From Butyrivibrio sp. MC2021 (lineage in GTDB: Bacteria > Bacillota > Clostridia > Lachnospirales > Lachnospiraceae), in assembly GCF_000621605.1 (NCBI RefSeq), contig NZ_JHXX01000019.1, forward strand, positions 1 to 39,369: a stretch of DNA of 39,369 bases, given 5' to 3'. Each line of letters opens with the position of its first letter. Within the stretch, counting starts at the first letter, position 1. Below the pieces are notes generated by a model. That model had not been told where the DNA came from and made no database searches. It worked only from the letters and a program-made list of their open reading frames with translations. Positions 31,000 through 39,350 of the stretch are shown one piece after another. The translations under genes were made by a program, and so were the position numbers.

Positions 31000-31431
31000 A
31001 TGTATAGAATAAAGATTGACCGAGATAAATGCATTGGATGCCTTACCTGTGTGACGGCCTGCGTGGTCAGTCACGAGACGGAGAGCGGCGATGCCAGAAA
31101 CAGAGTGGTAATTGATTCCGAGACCACGCCTGCCCCAATTTTCTGCAGGCACTGCAACAGACCCGAGTGCACATATACCTGCATGACCGGTGCAATGCAC
31201 AAGAATCCTGATACCGGGTTTGTTGAATATGACAAGAACCAGTGTGCAAGCTGCTACATGTGCATAATGTCCTGTCCATACGGAATACTTAAGTATGACA
31301 GCATTCATCAGAAAGAGATCATGAAATGTAATATGTGCGTTCACAGGAGCGAGGACGGCAAAACTCCTATGCCCATGTGTGTTGAGAAGTGTCCTATGCA
31401 CGCAATAACTCTTGAGGAGGTGAAGGAATGA
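31000..31431 (+). CDS. Ferredoxin-like 4Fe-4S electron transfer subunit
   Basis: The 143-residue protein has four cysteine groups: CIGCLTCVTAC, CRHCNRPECTYTC, CASCYMCIMSCPYG and CNMCVHRSED with a final CVEKCPMHA. This is the four-cluster layout of DmsB/HycB/NarC-type subunits. It would pass electrons to the molybdenum enzyme encoded 3 nt upstream. GGGAGGG precedes the ATG, and its end overlaps the next start (ATGA). It has no signal peptide, so it works in the cytoplasm. Confidence 0.88.
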   Translation: MYRIKIDRDKCIGCLTCVTACVVSHETESGDARNRVVIDSETTPAPIFCRHCNRPECTYTCMTGAMHKNPDTGFVEYDKNQCASCYMCIMSCPYGILKYDSIHQKEIMKCNMCVHRSEDGKTPMPMCVEKCPMHAITLEEVKE

Positions 31432-32654
31432 GATACGTAATTATTGGATCATCTGCCGCAGGAATTAACGCCATAAGAGAACTCAGGAAAATAGATAAGG
31501 ATGGAGAGATCATTCTTGTTTCCAAGGATGAGCACATTTATTCAAGATGCATACTCCACCAGTATCTGTGTGGGGAAAGAACTCTTGAGAGGCTCAACTT
31601 TGCAGAGAAAGACTTTGACAAAGTTTACGATGTGAACTGGATGAAAGGGAGAGAATCAATATCTCTCCGTCCAAAGGAACATATTTTGGTTCTTGATGGG
31701 AATGAGGAAATTAAGTATGGAAAGCTCCTTATTGCCACGGGATCCCATACCTTCATTCCTCCAATCAAGGGGCTTTCCGAAGCTGATAACTACATTGGCT
31801 TCAGGAACATAGATGATATCGAAGTGCTAAAAGAGGTGCCAAAGACCGCCAAGAATATTGTGGTTCTGGGATCAGGGCTAATTGGCATCGACTGTGCTAC
31901 CGGTTATCTTCACATGGGAGTAAAGGTTACACTGGTTGATTTTGCAGGCTGGCTCCTCAACAGGCAGTTGGATGAGAGGGCAGCTAAGACCTATATTGAT
32001 GCCTTTAAGGAAAACGGAGTGGAGCAATATTACGGCGTTGGAGTGAATGAAGTTCATGTAAAAGATGGAAAGATCTACGAAATAGAGCTTAGCGATGGAA
32101 AAGTCCTTCCCTGCGATTATTTCGTGGTTACAGCCGGTGTCCGATCCAACGTTGAATTCCTGCAGGATTCAGGACTTGAGCTTTCTAAGTTCGGCCTGGT
32201 ATACGACGAGACCGGTAAGACATCCGATCCTGATGTTTACGGTGCAGGTGATGTGTCAGGTACAAGTCCTATCTGGCCTGTTGCAGTAAAAGAGGGAATG
32301 GTGGCAGCGGCAAACATGGCAGGCAAGAAAGAGAAGATGACTGACTTTTTCGCAAGCAAATCTACCATGAGCTTTTTAGGTATACACACAATGTCTCTGG
32401 GAACAGTAACGCCGCCTGACGATACCTACAGAGTTGATGTTTATGACAAGGACGGCGTATACAAAAAGGTTGTCTCCAAGGATGGAATTATTGTTGGAGC
32501 TCTTTTGCAGGGAGATCTTGCTTATGGCGGTGTCCTTCAGCAGATGATCGCCAGAAAGATAGACGTAAGGAAGGTTAAGAAGCCACTGTTTGAGATTGAC
32601 TACTCAGACTTTTTCCATGAGAGAACCAATCTGGAATTTGCATATGACCTTTGA
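31428..32654 (+). CDS. FAD-dependent NAD(P)H oxidoreductase (rubredoxin-reductase / NirB N-domain-like)
   Basis: The 408-residue flavoprotein has an N-terminal FAD site (YVIIGSSAAGINAIRELRKI), the ATGSHTFIPP segment, the NAD(P) site NIVVLGSGLIGIDCA and the second FAD motif DVYGAGDVSG. The C-terminal domain is of the NirB/rubredoxin-reductase kind. It is expected to take electrons from NAD(P)H to the ferredoxin-like subunit and on to the reductase. ATGA coupling to the Fe-S gene supports a working complex. Confidence 0.85.
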   Translation: MRYVIIGSSAAGINAIRELRKIDKDGEIILVSKDEHIYSRCILHQYLCGERTLERLNFAEKDFDKVYDVNWMKGRESISLRPKEHILVLDGNEEIKYGKLLIATGSHTFIPPIKGLSEADNYIGFRNIDDIEVLKEVPKTAKNIVVLGSGLIGIDCATGYLHMGVKVTLVDFAGWLLNRQLDERAAKTYIDAFKENGVEQYYGVGVNEVHVKDGKIYEIELSDGKVLPCDYFVVTAGVRSNVEFLQDSGLELSKFGLVYDETGKTSDPDVYGAGDVSGTSPIWPVAVKEGMVAAANMAGKKEKMTDFFASKSTMSFLGIHTMSLGTVTPPDDTYRVDVYDKDGVYKKVVSKDGIIVGALLQGDLAYGGVLQQMIARKIDVRKVKKPLFEIDYSDFFHERTNLEFAYDL

Positions 32655-32669
32655 TGAAAGGAGGTGCTG

Positions 32670-33605
32670 ATGAAGGAGCGATTAAAGAAGCTTCCGGTTC
32701 CTGTTCTTCCGACTTTTGTGGGAACGCTCACGCTTGGAAATGTGTATGGAGGTATGGGCTATACATGGTTTAGAGTGCTGATAATGATATGTGCTACAGC
32801 TGTTGTGCTGGCTTATATCTTTAAAATCATTCTCTGCTCATCAACATGCATAGAGGAGTACAAGCAGACGGTTCCCTGCAGTCTCTATGCGGGATTTACC
32901 ATGTGCCTCATGATCCTTGGCAGCTTCTTCTTTGAGAAAGGAATGGCATTTGGAAAATGGATATGGCTTTTAGCAATTATCATCCATGCAGTTCATATCT
33001 GCATTTTCACTATCAGAAACGTGATCCTGAAAAGAGATGTGAATACCACCGTGCCCAGCTGGTTTGTTACTTATAACGGAATCATGGTGGCCTGTGTCAC
33101 GGGCGGTGCCATGAACATGACAGGCCTTTTAAAAGTGATAACTGTGTACGGCATAATCATATATCTGATTCTCATTCCGGTAATGATAGTAAGACTCATC
33201 AAGGTGCCGGTTAAGCCGCAGGTCTATCACACCATGCCGGTTGTGCTGGCGCCTTGCAGCCTCTGTGTGGTGAGCCTGTTAAATGTATATGAAGCTCCTA
33301 ATCAGGTACTTTTGTACTTTTTATATTTTTGCGTTTTGGCATCACTCTTGTTTATTATCATCAAACTCCCGGATTTCTTTTCATTTGATTTTACTCCGGG
33401 ATTCGCAGGGCTTACTTTCCCGATGGCAATAGGGATAGTGGCAACAAACAAGATGGCTGCGTACCTAAATGGTCATGGAAATGAAAACGCAGGTTTTGCA
33501 TTGACCCAGCTGTCAGGTCTTCAGATATTCCTGACCTCCATGCTGGTTGGATATGTACTTCTAAACTTCCTGAGGATGTTGCTCGGGAAAGGCAAGAGGC
33601 CATAA
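32670..33605 (+). CDS. TDT-family (TehA/SLAC1) anion transporter
   Basis: The 311-residue protein has ten hydrophobic helices, with the TDT-type opening VPVLPTFVGTLTLGNVY and a central FVTYNGIMVACVTGGAMN. The family includes TehA, plant SLAC1 anion channels and fungal sulfite exporters. Placed between the nitrate reductase-like and sulfite reductase genes, it most likely moves nitrate, nitrite or sulfite. The start is 32670, with AAAGGAGGTGC upstream; an in-frame GTG at 32664 lies within that site. Confidence 0.8.
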   Translation: MKERLKKLPVPVLPTFVGTLTLGNVYGGMGYTWFRVLIMICATAVVLAYIFKIILCSSTCIEEYKQTVPCSLYAGFTMCLMILGSFFFEKGMAFGKWIWLLAIIIHAVHICIFTIRNVILKRDVNTTVPSWFVTYNGIMVACVTGGAMNMTGLLKVITVYGIIIYLILIPVMIVRLIKVPVKPQVYHTMPVVLAPCSLCVVSLLNVYEAPNQVLLYFLYFCVLASLLFIIIKLPDFFSFDFTPGFAGLTFPMAIGIVATNKMAAYLNGHGNENAGFALTQLSGLQIFLTSMLVGYVLLNFLRMLLGKGKRP

Positions 33606-33630
33606 AGCAATTATTTGGAAGGAGGTTTTT

Positions 33631-34653
33631 ATGGGCTATGTACTTAATAAGGAGAGCTTTTCTGACCTAGTCAGCGCTCTTCTTAAAGATTACCGCATCT
33701 TTGCTCCGGTCCTCAAAAAAGGCGCAGGCAGATTCACTGACGTGGACTGCGTAATCTATGATGAGATAAAAGATGCATCTGAAATTGAGCTGGAGAAGAA
33801 GTCAGACTATGCGTCAAAGGAGTTTCTTACGCCTCTTTCGGAGACGCTTTTGTATTTCACTGAAGAGGAAGTAAAAGAGGCAGATCTTTGTGAAAAGAAA
33901 GTGCTGATATTTGGCAGGAGCTGCGATCTGAACGGATTAAAACGTCTTGACCAGATCTATCTTGATAATGGCCTCGCAAAAGATCCCTTCTATAAGCGCC
34001 GCAGAGACCTGATTAAGCCTGTCCTTATCGGCTGCGGCCATTCTTATGATAACTGCTTCTGTGTATCCATGGACTCAAATAAATTTGAGGAAGGGTATGC
34101 TTTTTCTGTGGATCTGATTGACGGTGAGATTCATTCAAATGTCCTTGATAAGGAATTTGATAGCTTCTTTAAAGCTGCTGCAGGAGCAAAAGAGCTTGAT
34201 GTAACTCCGCGATTTGTAACAGAAAATGAAGTTAAAGTTGAGATCCCTGATGAGATACCGGGCAGGATCATCACTGACGATCTGTGGGATGAGTACACCA
34301 CCAGGTGCATTAACTGTGGAAGATGCAACTTCGTCTGCCCTACCTGCACATGTTATACGATGCAGGATGTCTTTTACTCAGACAACGGCAGGGTCGGAGA
34401 GAGAAGAAGAGTATCTGCTTCCTGTATGGTTGATGGCTACACCGATGTGGCCGGAGGAGGTCAGTACAGAAGAAAGAACGGAGAGAGGATGAGGTTTAAG
34501 GTTCTTCACAAGATCTCCGATTTCAAGAAGAGATTTGGCTATCAGATGTGCGTTGGCTGCGGAAGATGCGATGACATCTGCCCTGAGTACATCTCTTTTT
34601 CCAATATCATAAACAAGGTAAACGATGCGGTTAAAAAGGAGGTGAACTCATGA
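33631..34653 (+). CDS. asrA: Anaerobic sulfite reductase subunit A
   Basis: The 340-residue protein has the AsrA layout: a long N-terminal domain with GRSCDLNGLKRLDQIYL and two C-terminal 4Fe-4S sites (CINCGRCNFVCPTCTCYTM and CVGCGRCDDICPEY). It brings electrons to AsrB and AsrC. AAGGAGGTTT precedes the ATG, and the gene overlaps asrB by 4 nt. Length is near that of Salmonella AsrA. It is cytoplasmic. Confidence 0.92.
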   Translation: MGYVLNKESFSDLVSALLKDYRIFAPVLKKGAGRFTDVDCVIYDEIKDASEIELEKKSDYASKEFLTPLSETLLYFTEEEVKEADLCEKKVLIFGRSCDLNGLKRLDQIYLDNGLAKDPFYKRRRDLIKPVLIGCGHSYDNCFCVSMDSNKFEEGYAFSVDLIDGEIHSNVLDKEFDSFFKAAAGAKELDVTPRFVTENEVKVEIPDEIPGRIITDDLWDEYTTRCINCGRCNFVCPTCTCYTMQDVFYSDNGRVGERRRVSASCMVDGYTDVAGGGQYRRKNGERMRFKVLHKISDFKKRFGYQMCVGCGRCDDICPEYISFSNIINKVNDAVKKEVNS

Positions 34654-35444
34654 ATACTCTGAATCCATATCTTCCTTTTTCATCTAAAATCCTGGAAGTT
34701 ATAAAGCACACCGAGAAGGAGTATACCTTCAGGATGGAGTTTAAGGGCGAAGTAAAGCCCGGACAGTTTTTTGAAGTTTCAATTCCTAAGTACGGAGAGG
34801 CACCTATTTCGGTCAGTGGCATCGGAGAGAATTTTGTTGACCTGACAATCCGCCGCGTTGGCAGGGTTACCAATGAAGTATTTGAGCGATATGAAGGGCA
34901 GTCACTTCTTCTTAGAGGCCCCTACGGAAATGGCTTTGACGTTGACTTATATAGAGACTGCGAAGTTGTAGTTGTTGCAGGCGGAACCGGAGTATCCCCC
35001 GTAAGAGGCGTTATCCAGGCTCTTTCCGATATGCCTGATGCATCGGATAAATATGTTGTTGCGGGTTTCAGATCACCGGAGGACATGCTCTTTAGAGATG
35101 ACCTAAAGGCCTGGGATTCTAAGCTGAATCTCACGCTTACTGTTGATGGGGCGCCTGAAGGTTATCAGGGTAACATCGGACTTGTTACCAAATACATTGA
35201 GGGGCTTCCTTTGAAAGAACCTTCAAAGGCCAGAGCCGTTGTGGTAGGCCCGCCTCCAATGATGAAATTTACTATAATAGAGCTCAAGAAAAAGGGATTT
35301 ACTGATGCAAACATCACTGTATCACACGAGAGGAAGATGTGCTGTGGCCTTGGCAAGTGCGGTCACTGCCGTGTAAATGATCACTACATCTGCCTTGATG
35401 GCCCTGTGTTCAGCTATGAAGTTGCAAAAGACTTTGTGGATTAA
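34650..35444 (+). CDS. asrB: Anaerobic sulfite reductase subunit B
   Basis: The 264-residue protein is a ferredoxin-reductase-like FAD/NAD(P)H subunit. It has GQFFEVSIPKYGEAPISVSG (flavin region), VAGGTGVSPVRGVIQAL (nucleotide site), and a C-terminal CCGLGKCGHC...C cluster of the 2Fe-2S kind seen in PyrK relatives. It feeds electrons from NADH into AsrA/AsrC. AAAGGAGGTG precedes the ATG. Confidence 0.92.
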   Translation: MNTLNPYLPFSSKILEVIKHTEKEYTFRMEFKGEVKPGQFFEVSIPKYGEAPISVSGIGENFVDLTIRRVGRVTNEVFERYEGQSLLLRGPYGNGFDVDLYRDCEVVVVAGGTGVSPVRGVIQALSDMPDASDKYVVAGFRSPEDMLFRDDLKAWDSKLNLTLTVDGAPEGYQGNIGLVTKYIEGLPLKEPSKARAVVVGPPPMMKFTIIELKKKGFTDANITVSHERKMCCGLGKCGHCRVNDHYICLDGPVFSYEVAKDFVD

Positions 35445-35455
35445 GGAGGCGTGAT

Positions 35456-36442
35456 ATGGCAAATTTAGATGTTAATGTAGGAAAGCTTAAAAAGAATGCA
35501 TTCAGATACTCAAAGGTAAGAGGTGAGACTGCCTCAAGAATCCGTATCCCGGGTGGCGTGATTGATTCTGCTTCCATGGCCAAGGTTGTGGAAATTGCAG
35601 AGAAGTACGGCACTGGCGTTATCAATATAACTAACAGACAGGGTATTGAGATTCCGGGGATAAAACTGGAGGACGTCGACAAAGTTAATGCTGAGGTGCA
35701 GGAGGTTATTGATGCCCTCAGGATTAACCAGCCGGAAAAGGGTAAAGGCTATCCTTCATCCGGAACTCGAAATGTGATAGCCTGTCCCGGTGCGAGGCTC
35801 TGTCCCTTTGGCTGTTATGATACTACGGCCTTTGCCCAGAAGATGGAAAACAACATCTACCCCAATGACAGACATGTAAAGATTGCCTTTACCGGATGTT
35901 CTAACGACTGCGGCAAGGTAAGGATGGCGGATTTTGGAATCATTGGAATGACGGAGCCCCAGTACAACAAGGACAGATGCGTTGCCTGCGGAGCCTGCGT
36001 TGATTACTGTAAGAGAAGATCTGTAGGTGCTTTGCAGTTGGTAAACGGCAAGGTTGTAAGGGATACAGACAAGTGCATAGGCTGCGGTGTATGCGTTGTT
36101 TACTGCCCCACAAGGGCCTGGACCAGAAGCAGGGAGCACTATTTCAGGGTGGTTCTTCTTGGAAGGACAGGAAAAAAGAATCCAAGGCTTGCTGAGGACT
36201 TTATCAAGTGGGCAGATGAAGAGAGCATCCTTAAGATGGTCAAAAACACATACGCCTATATTGAGGAATATATTGACCCTAATGCTGTTGAACACAAGGA
36301 GCATATCGGCTACATAGTAGACAGGACCGGATTTGAGGAATTCAAGAAATGGATCTTTGAAGGGGTTGAACTGGGACCTAAGGCAGAAGTGAATGACAGA
36401 ATCTATTGGGGCGGAAAAAACTATGCTAAGTATGGCGGTTAA
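35456..36442 (+). CDS. asrC: Anaerobic sulfite reductase subunit C (siroheme, catalytic)
   Basis: The 328-residue protein has a sulfite/nitrite reductase ferredoxin-like half and the siroheme/4Fe-4S motif split as ACPGARLCPFGC and TGCSNDCGKV, giving the C-x5-C...C-x3-C pattern. Two 4Fe-4S sites follow (CVACGACVDYC and CIGCGVCVVYCPTR). It reduces sulfite to sulfide with six electrons; related siroheme enzymes also reduce nitrite to ammonia. AAGGAGGCG precedes the ATG. The next gene starts inside its last codons. Confidence 0.92.
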   Translation: MANLDVNVGKLKKNAFRYSKVRGETASRIRIPGGVIDSASMAKVVEIAEKYGTGVINITNRQGIEIPGIKLEDVDKVNAEVQEVIDALRINQPEKGKGYPSSGTRNVIACPGARLCPFGCYDTTAFAQKMENNIYPNDRHVKIAFTGCSNDCGKVRMADFGIIGMTEPQYNKDRCVACGACVDYCKRRSVGALQLVNGKVVRDTDKCIGCGVCVVYCPTRAWTRSREHYFRVVLLGRTGKKNPRLAEDFIKWADEESILKMVKNTYAYIEEYIDPNAVEHKEHIGYIVDRTGFEEFKKWIFEGVELGPKAEVNDRIYWGGKNYAKYGG

Positions 36443-37346
36443 GAAAAAAATAGCAGTAATCAGTGTGTTATGTATGATCGCAGCCACTTTTATGAGTGGC
36501 TGCGCATCTTCTTATGCGGAGAATTCCCAGGAAAAAGATGACACTGTGGGCATACAGAAAAGCAATTATGAATGTGTAGTGGCGCTGTCTAAATCTATAG
36601 CGGACATGTGGCTCATATCAGGCGGCACACTGAAAGGGGTGACCGAGGATGCCTTTGAGCTTGACGGCTTGAGTGATGGAGCTGAAAGTGTTGGAACGAT
36701 ATCAAAACCAAGCACAGAAGCAATCCTGTCACTTAAGCCTGATCTGGTTCTTCTTTCAGGAGAGCTGGCGGCACATGAACAGCTTAAGGCTGAGCTGGAT
36801 AAGTTATCAGTTTATACAATTGCAATAACTGTGGATTCTTTTGAGGATTACGATAATGTGATCTACATGTTTTCGGAAATGAATGGAAGAGACGACCTTT
36901 ATCAAAAGAATGTCACAGAAGTAAAGAAAAGGATAGACAGTATTGTTTCGGAAGTGGGGGATAAGTTTGAAGGAACATCTTATCTTTGTATCAAGGCTTC
37001 TGCCACAAAAACTAAAGCATTAAAGAAGGATCATTTCGCATGTAATATCATGGATGATCTGTGCCTTTACAATATTGCAGATGATGACAGTGCACTTAAT
37101 GACTTAAGCATTGAGGAGATTGCGCTTCAGGATCCTGACTATATATTTGTTGTATTTATGGGAGATGACGATAAGGCAGCGCAGAGTTTTGCTGATGAAT
37201 TTGAAAGCCAGGCTGTGTTTAAAGAGCTTAGAGCTGTAAAGGAGGATAAACTGATAATTCTTCCTAAAGATCTTTTTAACTACAAACCAAATGCTAGGTG
37301 GGATGAAGCGTACAAATATGTTAAGGACATCTTGGAAAAAGAATAA
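36423..37346 (+). CDS. ABC transporter substrate-binding lipoprotein (FecB/BtuF type)
   Basis: The 307-residue lipoprotein has a signal peptide with the lipobox FMSGC, then a PF01497-type domain: GVTEDAFELDG, KPSTEAILSLKPDLVLLSG and a C-terminal WDEAYKYVKDIL. Such proteins bind siderophores, cobalamin, haem or, in the MolBCA/BtuCD-type systems, molybdate and tungstate. The start at 36423 lies 20 nt inside asrC and has GGGGCGGA upstream, so it is coupled to the reductase operon. With a molybdenum enzyme and mobA nearby, molybdate or tungstate is the likely cargo. Confidence 0.85.
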   Translation: MLSMAVKKKIAVISVLCMIAATFMSGCASSYAENSQEKDDTVGIQKSNYECVVALSKSIADMWLISGGTLKGVTEDAFELDGLSDGAESVGTISKPSTEAILSLKPDLVLLSGELAAHEQLKAELDKLSVYTIAITVDSFEDYDNVIYMFSEMNGRDDLYQKNVTEVKKRIDSIVSEVGDKFEGTSYLCIKASATKTKALKKDHFACNIMDDLCLYNIADDDSALNDLSIEEIALQDPDYIFVVFMGDDDKAAQSFADEFESQAVFKELRAVKEDKLIILPKDLFNYKPNARWDEAYKYVKDILEKE

Positions 37347-38319
37347 GTGGATGATTGTGGGACTTTTCCTGCTCGTTACGGCGATTGTTCTGGCTTTGTT
37401 TAGCTCAAATGCGAGCTTGTCATTTATTGATTTCTTACAGGCTCTGACTGGCAGGGAAGGTGCAGATGAAACCGCATTTCTTATCCTTTCAGGGGTGAGG
37501 GCTCCAAGAGCTGTTGCAGGAATATTCTGCGGAATCGGTCTTTCTGTAGCCGGACTTCTAATGCAGGAAGCCTTGAACAACCAGCTTGCTGCTCCCAGTG
37601 TTATGGGAATAAATAGTGGAGCAGGGCTTTTTGCCCTGGTGGGTTCATGCCTGCTTCACGGCAGCGCCTTGTTAAGAGGGGCATTTTCTTTTGCCGGAGC
37701 GATTGTTTCGATTGCTCTGGTTCTTCTTATATCTGTCTATTCAGGAAGCAGAAAGAGTACAATGATCCTGTCCGGTGTTGCGGTTTCTGCAATGATGAGC
37801 GCATTCACAAACCTGATAATTACATTAAGACCCGATTCTGTATCGGATAAGGCGGCTTTTCAGCTGGGGTCCCTTCAGAGTATACCAATGCCGCTCATAG
37901 TTTTGACAACGATATGTGTAGTTATCGGAACTTTCGGCGCACTGTTTCTTGCACCGGGAATGGAACTGTTTAAGCTTGGTGATGAGATGGCGATGGGACT
38001 GGGGTTTTCAGTTAGGTCCTACAGATATCTGTGTGTTTTTCTGGCAGCTTTTTTGTCCGCTGCTGCTGTTACCAGTTGCGGACTTATCAGCTTTGTGGGA
38101 CTTATAATTCCCAATCTTGTTAGAAGAATGGAGACGGAAAGATCGAGAATGCAGGTTCTTTTGTGTGTAGTCTGGGGCGGCGCACTGGTTCTTTTTGCAG
38201 ATACTCTAGCGAAGACTTTATTCTATCCCTATGAACTTCCAGTGGGAATGATTCTGTCAATCCTGGGTGCCCCGTTCTTTATCCTGATGATAATATCACG
38301 AAAAAAGAGAATTAAGTAA
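37318..38319 (+). CDS. ABC transporter permease (FecCD/BtuC type)
   Basis: The 333-residue permease has about ten helices and the FecCD pattern: LSGVRAPRAVAGIFCGIGLS, AGLLMQEALNNQLAAPSVMG, and the ATPase-coupling CGLISFVGLIIPNLVRRM. The start is uncertain: 37318 lies inside the preceding gene's 3' end and the ATG at 37350 comes just after its stop, neither with a strong ribosome site. It forms the membrane part of the importer with the lipoprotein and the ATPase. Confidence 0.85.
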   Translation: MLRTSWKKNKWMIVGLFLLVTAIVLALFSSNASLSFIDFLQALTGREGADETAFLILSGVRAPRAVAGIFCGIGLSVAGLLMQEALNNQLAAPSVMGINSGAGLFALVGSCLLHGSALLRGAFSFAGAIVSIALVLLISVYSGSRKSTMILSGVAVSAMMSAFTNLIITLRPDSVSDKAAFQLGSLQSIPMPLIVLTTICVVIGTFGALFLAPGMELFKLGDEMAMGLGFSVRSYRYLCVFLAAFLSAAAVTSCGLISFVGLIIPNLVRRMETERSRMQVLLCVVWGGALVLFADTLAKTLFYPYELPVGMILSILGAPFFILMIISRKKRIK

Positions 38320-38332
38320 AAGGACAGATCTG

Positions 38333-39112
38333 ATGATAGAACTCACAAACTTAACTGCCGGATATGGCGGAGTACAAAAACTTCATATTGATCGTTTTGC
38401 CCTTAAACCATCGGAGATAGTATCAATTATTGGCAACAATGGGAGTGGAAAATCCACACTTTTAAAAACAATTGACGGACAACTTGAATATAGAGGGAAT
38501 GTACTTATTGACGAGAAAGAAGTGTCTAGACTTCCCGCTAAAAAGCGTGCAAGGATGATTTCATTTCTTCCACAGCAGGTTCTGCCTGTAGATATGAGTG
38601 TTGCACTGCTGATTTCACATGGTAGATTTTCGTTTGGCGATTTTTCTCATACATTAAACGCTGAGGATAAAGCAGCAATTGAAGATGCGCTGAAAATGGT
38701 AAGACTTGAAAGTTACAGACAGAAGAAGGTTTCTGATCTCTCAGGAGGAGAGCGGACGCTTTCTTATCTGGCGATGGTTATTGCCCAAAAAAGCAGATAT
38801 ATGCTTTTGGACGAGCCGCTTTCAGACATTGATATTCCGCACAAGCTGCATATATGTAAAATACTTGAGAATCTCAAAAAGTCCGGGACAGGAATCCTTA
38901 TAGCATCACATGATATTCCCATGAGTTTTTCCATAAGCGATAGGATATGCGTGCTGGATGGCGGAGAGATTGTTGTCTGTGGTACTCCTTCTGAAGTGGC
39001 GGCCCAGGATGAAATGATGAAAAAAACACTGGGAGCATGTGTCCGGGCAAATGGCGATGGTGATATGCTCTATAAATATTCACTGTATGCAAGAGCTGAA
39101 ACCTATAGCTAA
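38333..39112 (+). CDS. ABC transporter ATP-binding protein (FecE/BtuD type)
   Basis: The 259-residue ATPase has Walker A IIGNNGSGKSTLLKTI, Q-loop SFLPQQ, signature DLSGGERTL, Walker B YMLLDEPLSDIDI and the H-loop IASHDIP. The residues after the signature (GERTLSYLA) differ from the usual GERQR-x-x-x-A. AAAGGACAG precedes the ATG. It ends the operon that begins with the nitrate reductase-like gene and powers the importer. Confidence 0.88.
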   Translation: MIELTNLTAGYGGVQKLHIDRFALKPSEIVSIIGNNGSGKSTLLKTIDGQLEYRGNVLIDEKEVSRLPAKKRARMISFLPQQVLPVDMSVALLISHGRFSFGDFSHTLNAEDKAAIEDALKMVRLESYRQKKVSDLSGGERTLSYLAMVIAQKSRYMLLDEPLSDIDIPHKLHICKILENLKKSGTGILIASHDIPMSFSISDRICVLDGGEIVVCGTPSEVAAQDEMMKKTLGACVRANGDGDMLYKYSLYARAETYS

Positions 39113-39114
39113 AA

Positions 39115-39279
39115 CTATAGATTGTCCTCGCCCCATTTTTTCAGTTCAAGGAGAATGGGGATGAGGCTTTTTGTTTTCTCAGTAAGATTGTATTCTACTC
39201 TTACGGGCATCTCATCATACTGCTTTCTCTCCACAAGTCCGTCAGACTCAAGCTCTTTTAATGAGTTGGCAATTGGAAG
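39115..39279 (-). pseudogene. HxlR-family regulator, C-terminal fragment
   Basis: The minus strand reads IANSLKELESDGLVERK, then YDEMPVRVEYNLTEK and LIPILLELKKWGEDNL before a stop at 39115. This is the wing and C-terminal helix of an HxlR-type winged-helix regulator. An in-frame stop at 39280-39282 and the promoter beyond it show that the N-terminal half is lost. It is a truncated relic of about 55 residues. Confidence 0.75.
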
Positions 39280-39294
39280 TTATGATATGTGTGC

Positions 39295-39346
39295 TTGACA
39301 AAAATACTCCTATATCGTAGTATAAAACTACGATATAGGAGTATTT
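39295..39346 (+). promoter_or_regulatory. Strong promoter inside a long palindromic operator
   Basis: TTGACA at 39295-39300 and TAGTAT at 39318-39323 have a 17-bp spacer. A perfect inverted repeat with 19-bp arms (39302-39320 and 39328-39346) and a 7-nt centre covers the spacer, the -10 and the ribosome site (AGGAG). Each arm is itself nearly palindromic (ACTACGATATAGGAGT), so a dimeric repressor could bind twice. Confidence 0.75.
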
Positions 39347-39350
39347 AATT

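Noticed and set aside
30760..31401. 213-codon open frame on the minus strand
   Set aside because: It is antisense to the end of the Mo reductase gene and the four-cluster Fe-S gene, and shows no recognisable domain.
35756..36487. 243-codon open frame on the minus strand
   Set aside because: It lies antisense to asrC, whose cluster motifs are unmistakable; the minus frame is a shadow.
39302..39346. Terminator
   Set aside because: The inverted repeat is AT-rich, has no T-run and overlaps a promoter with ideal spacing, so an operator is more likely.
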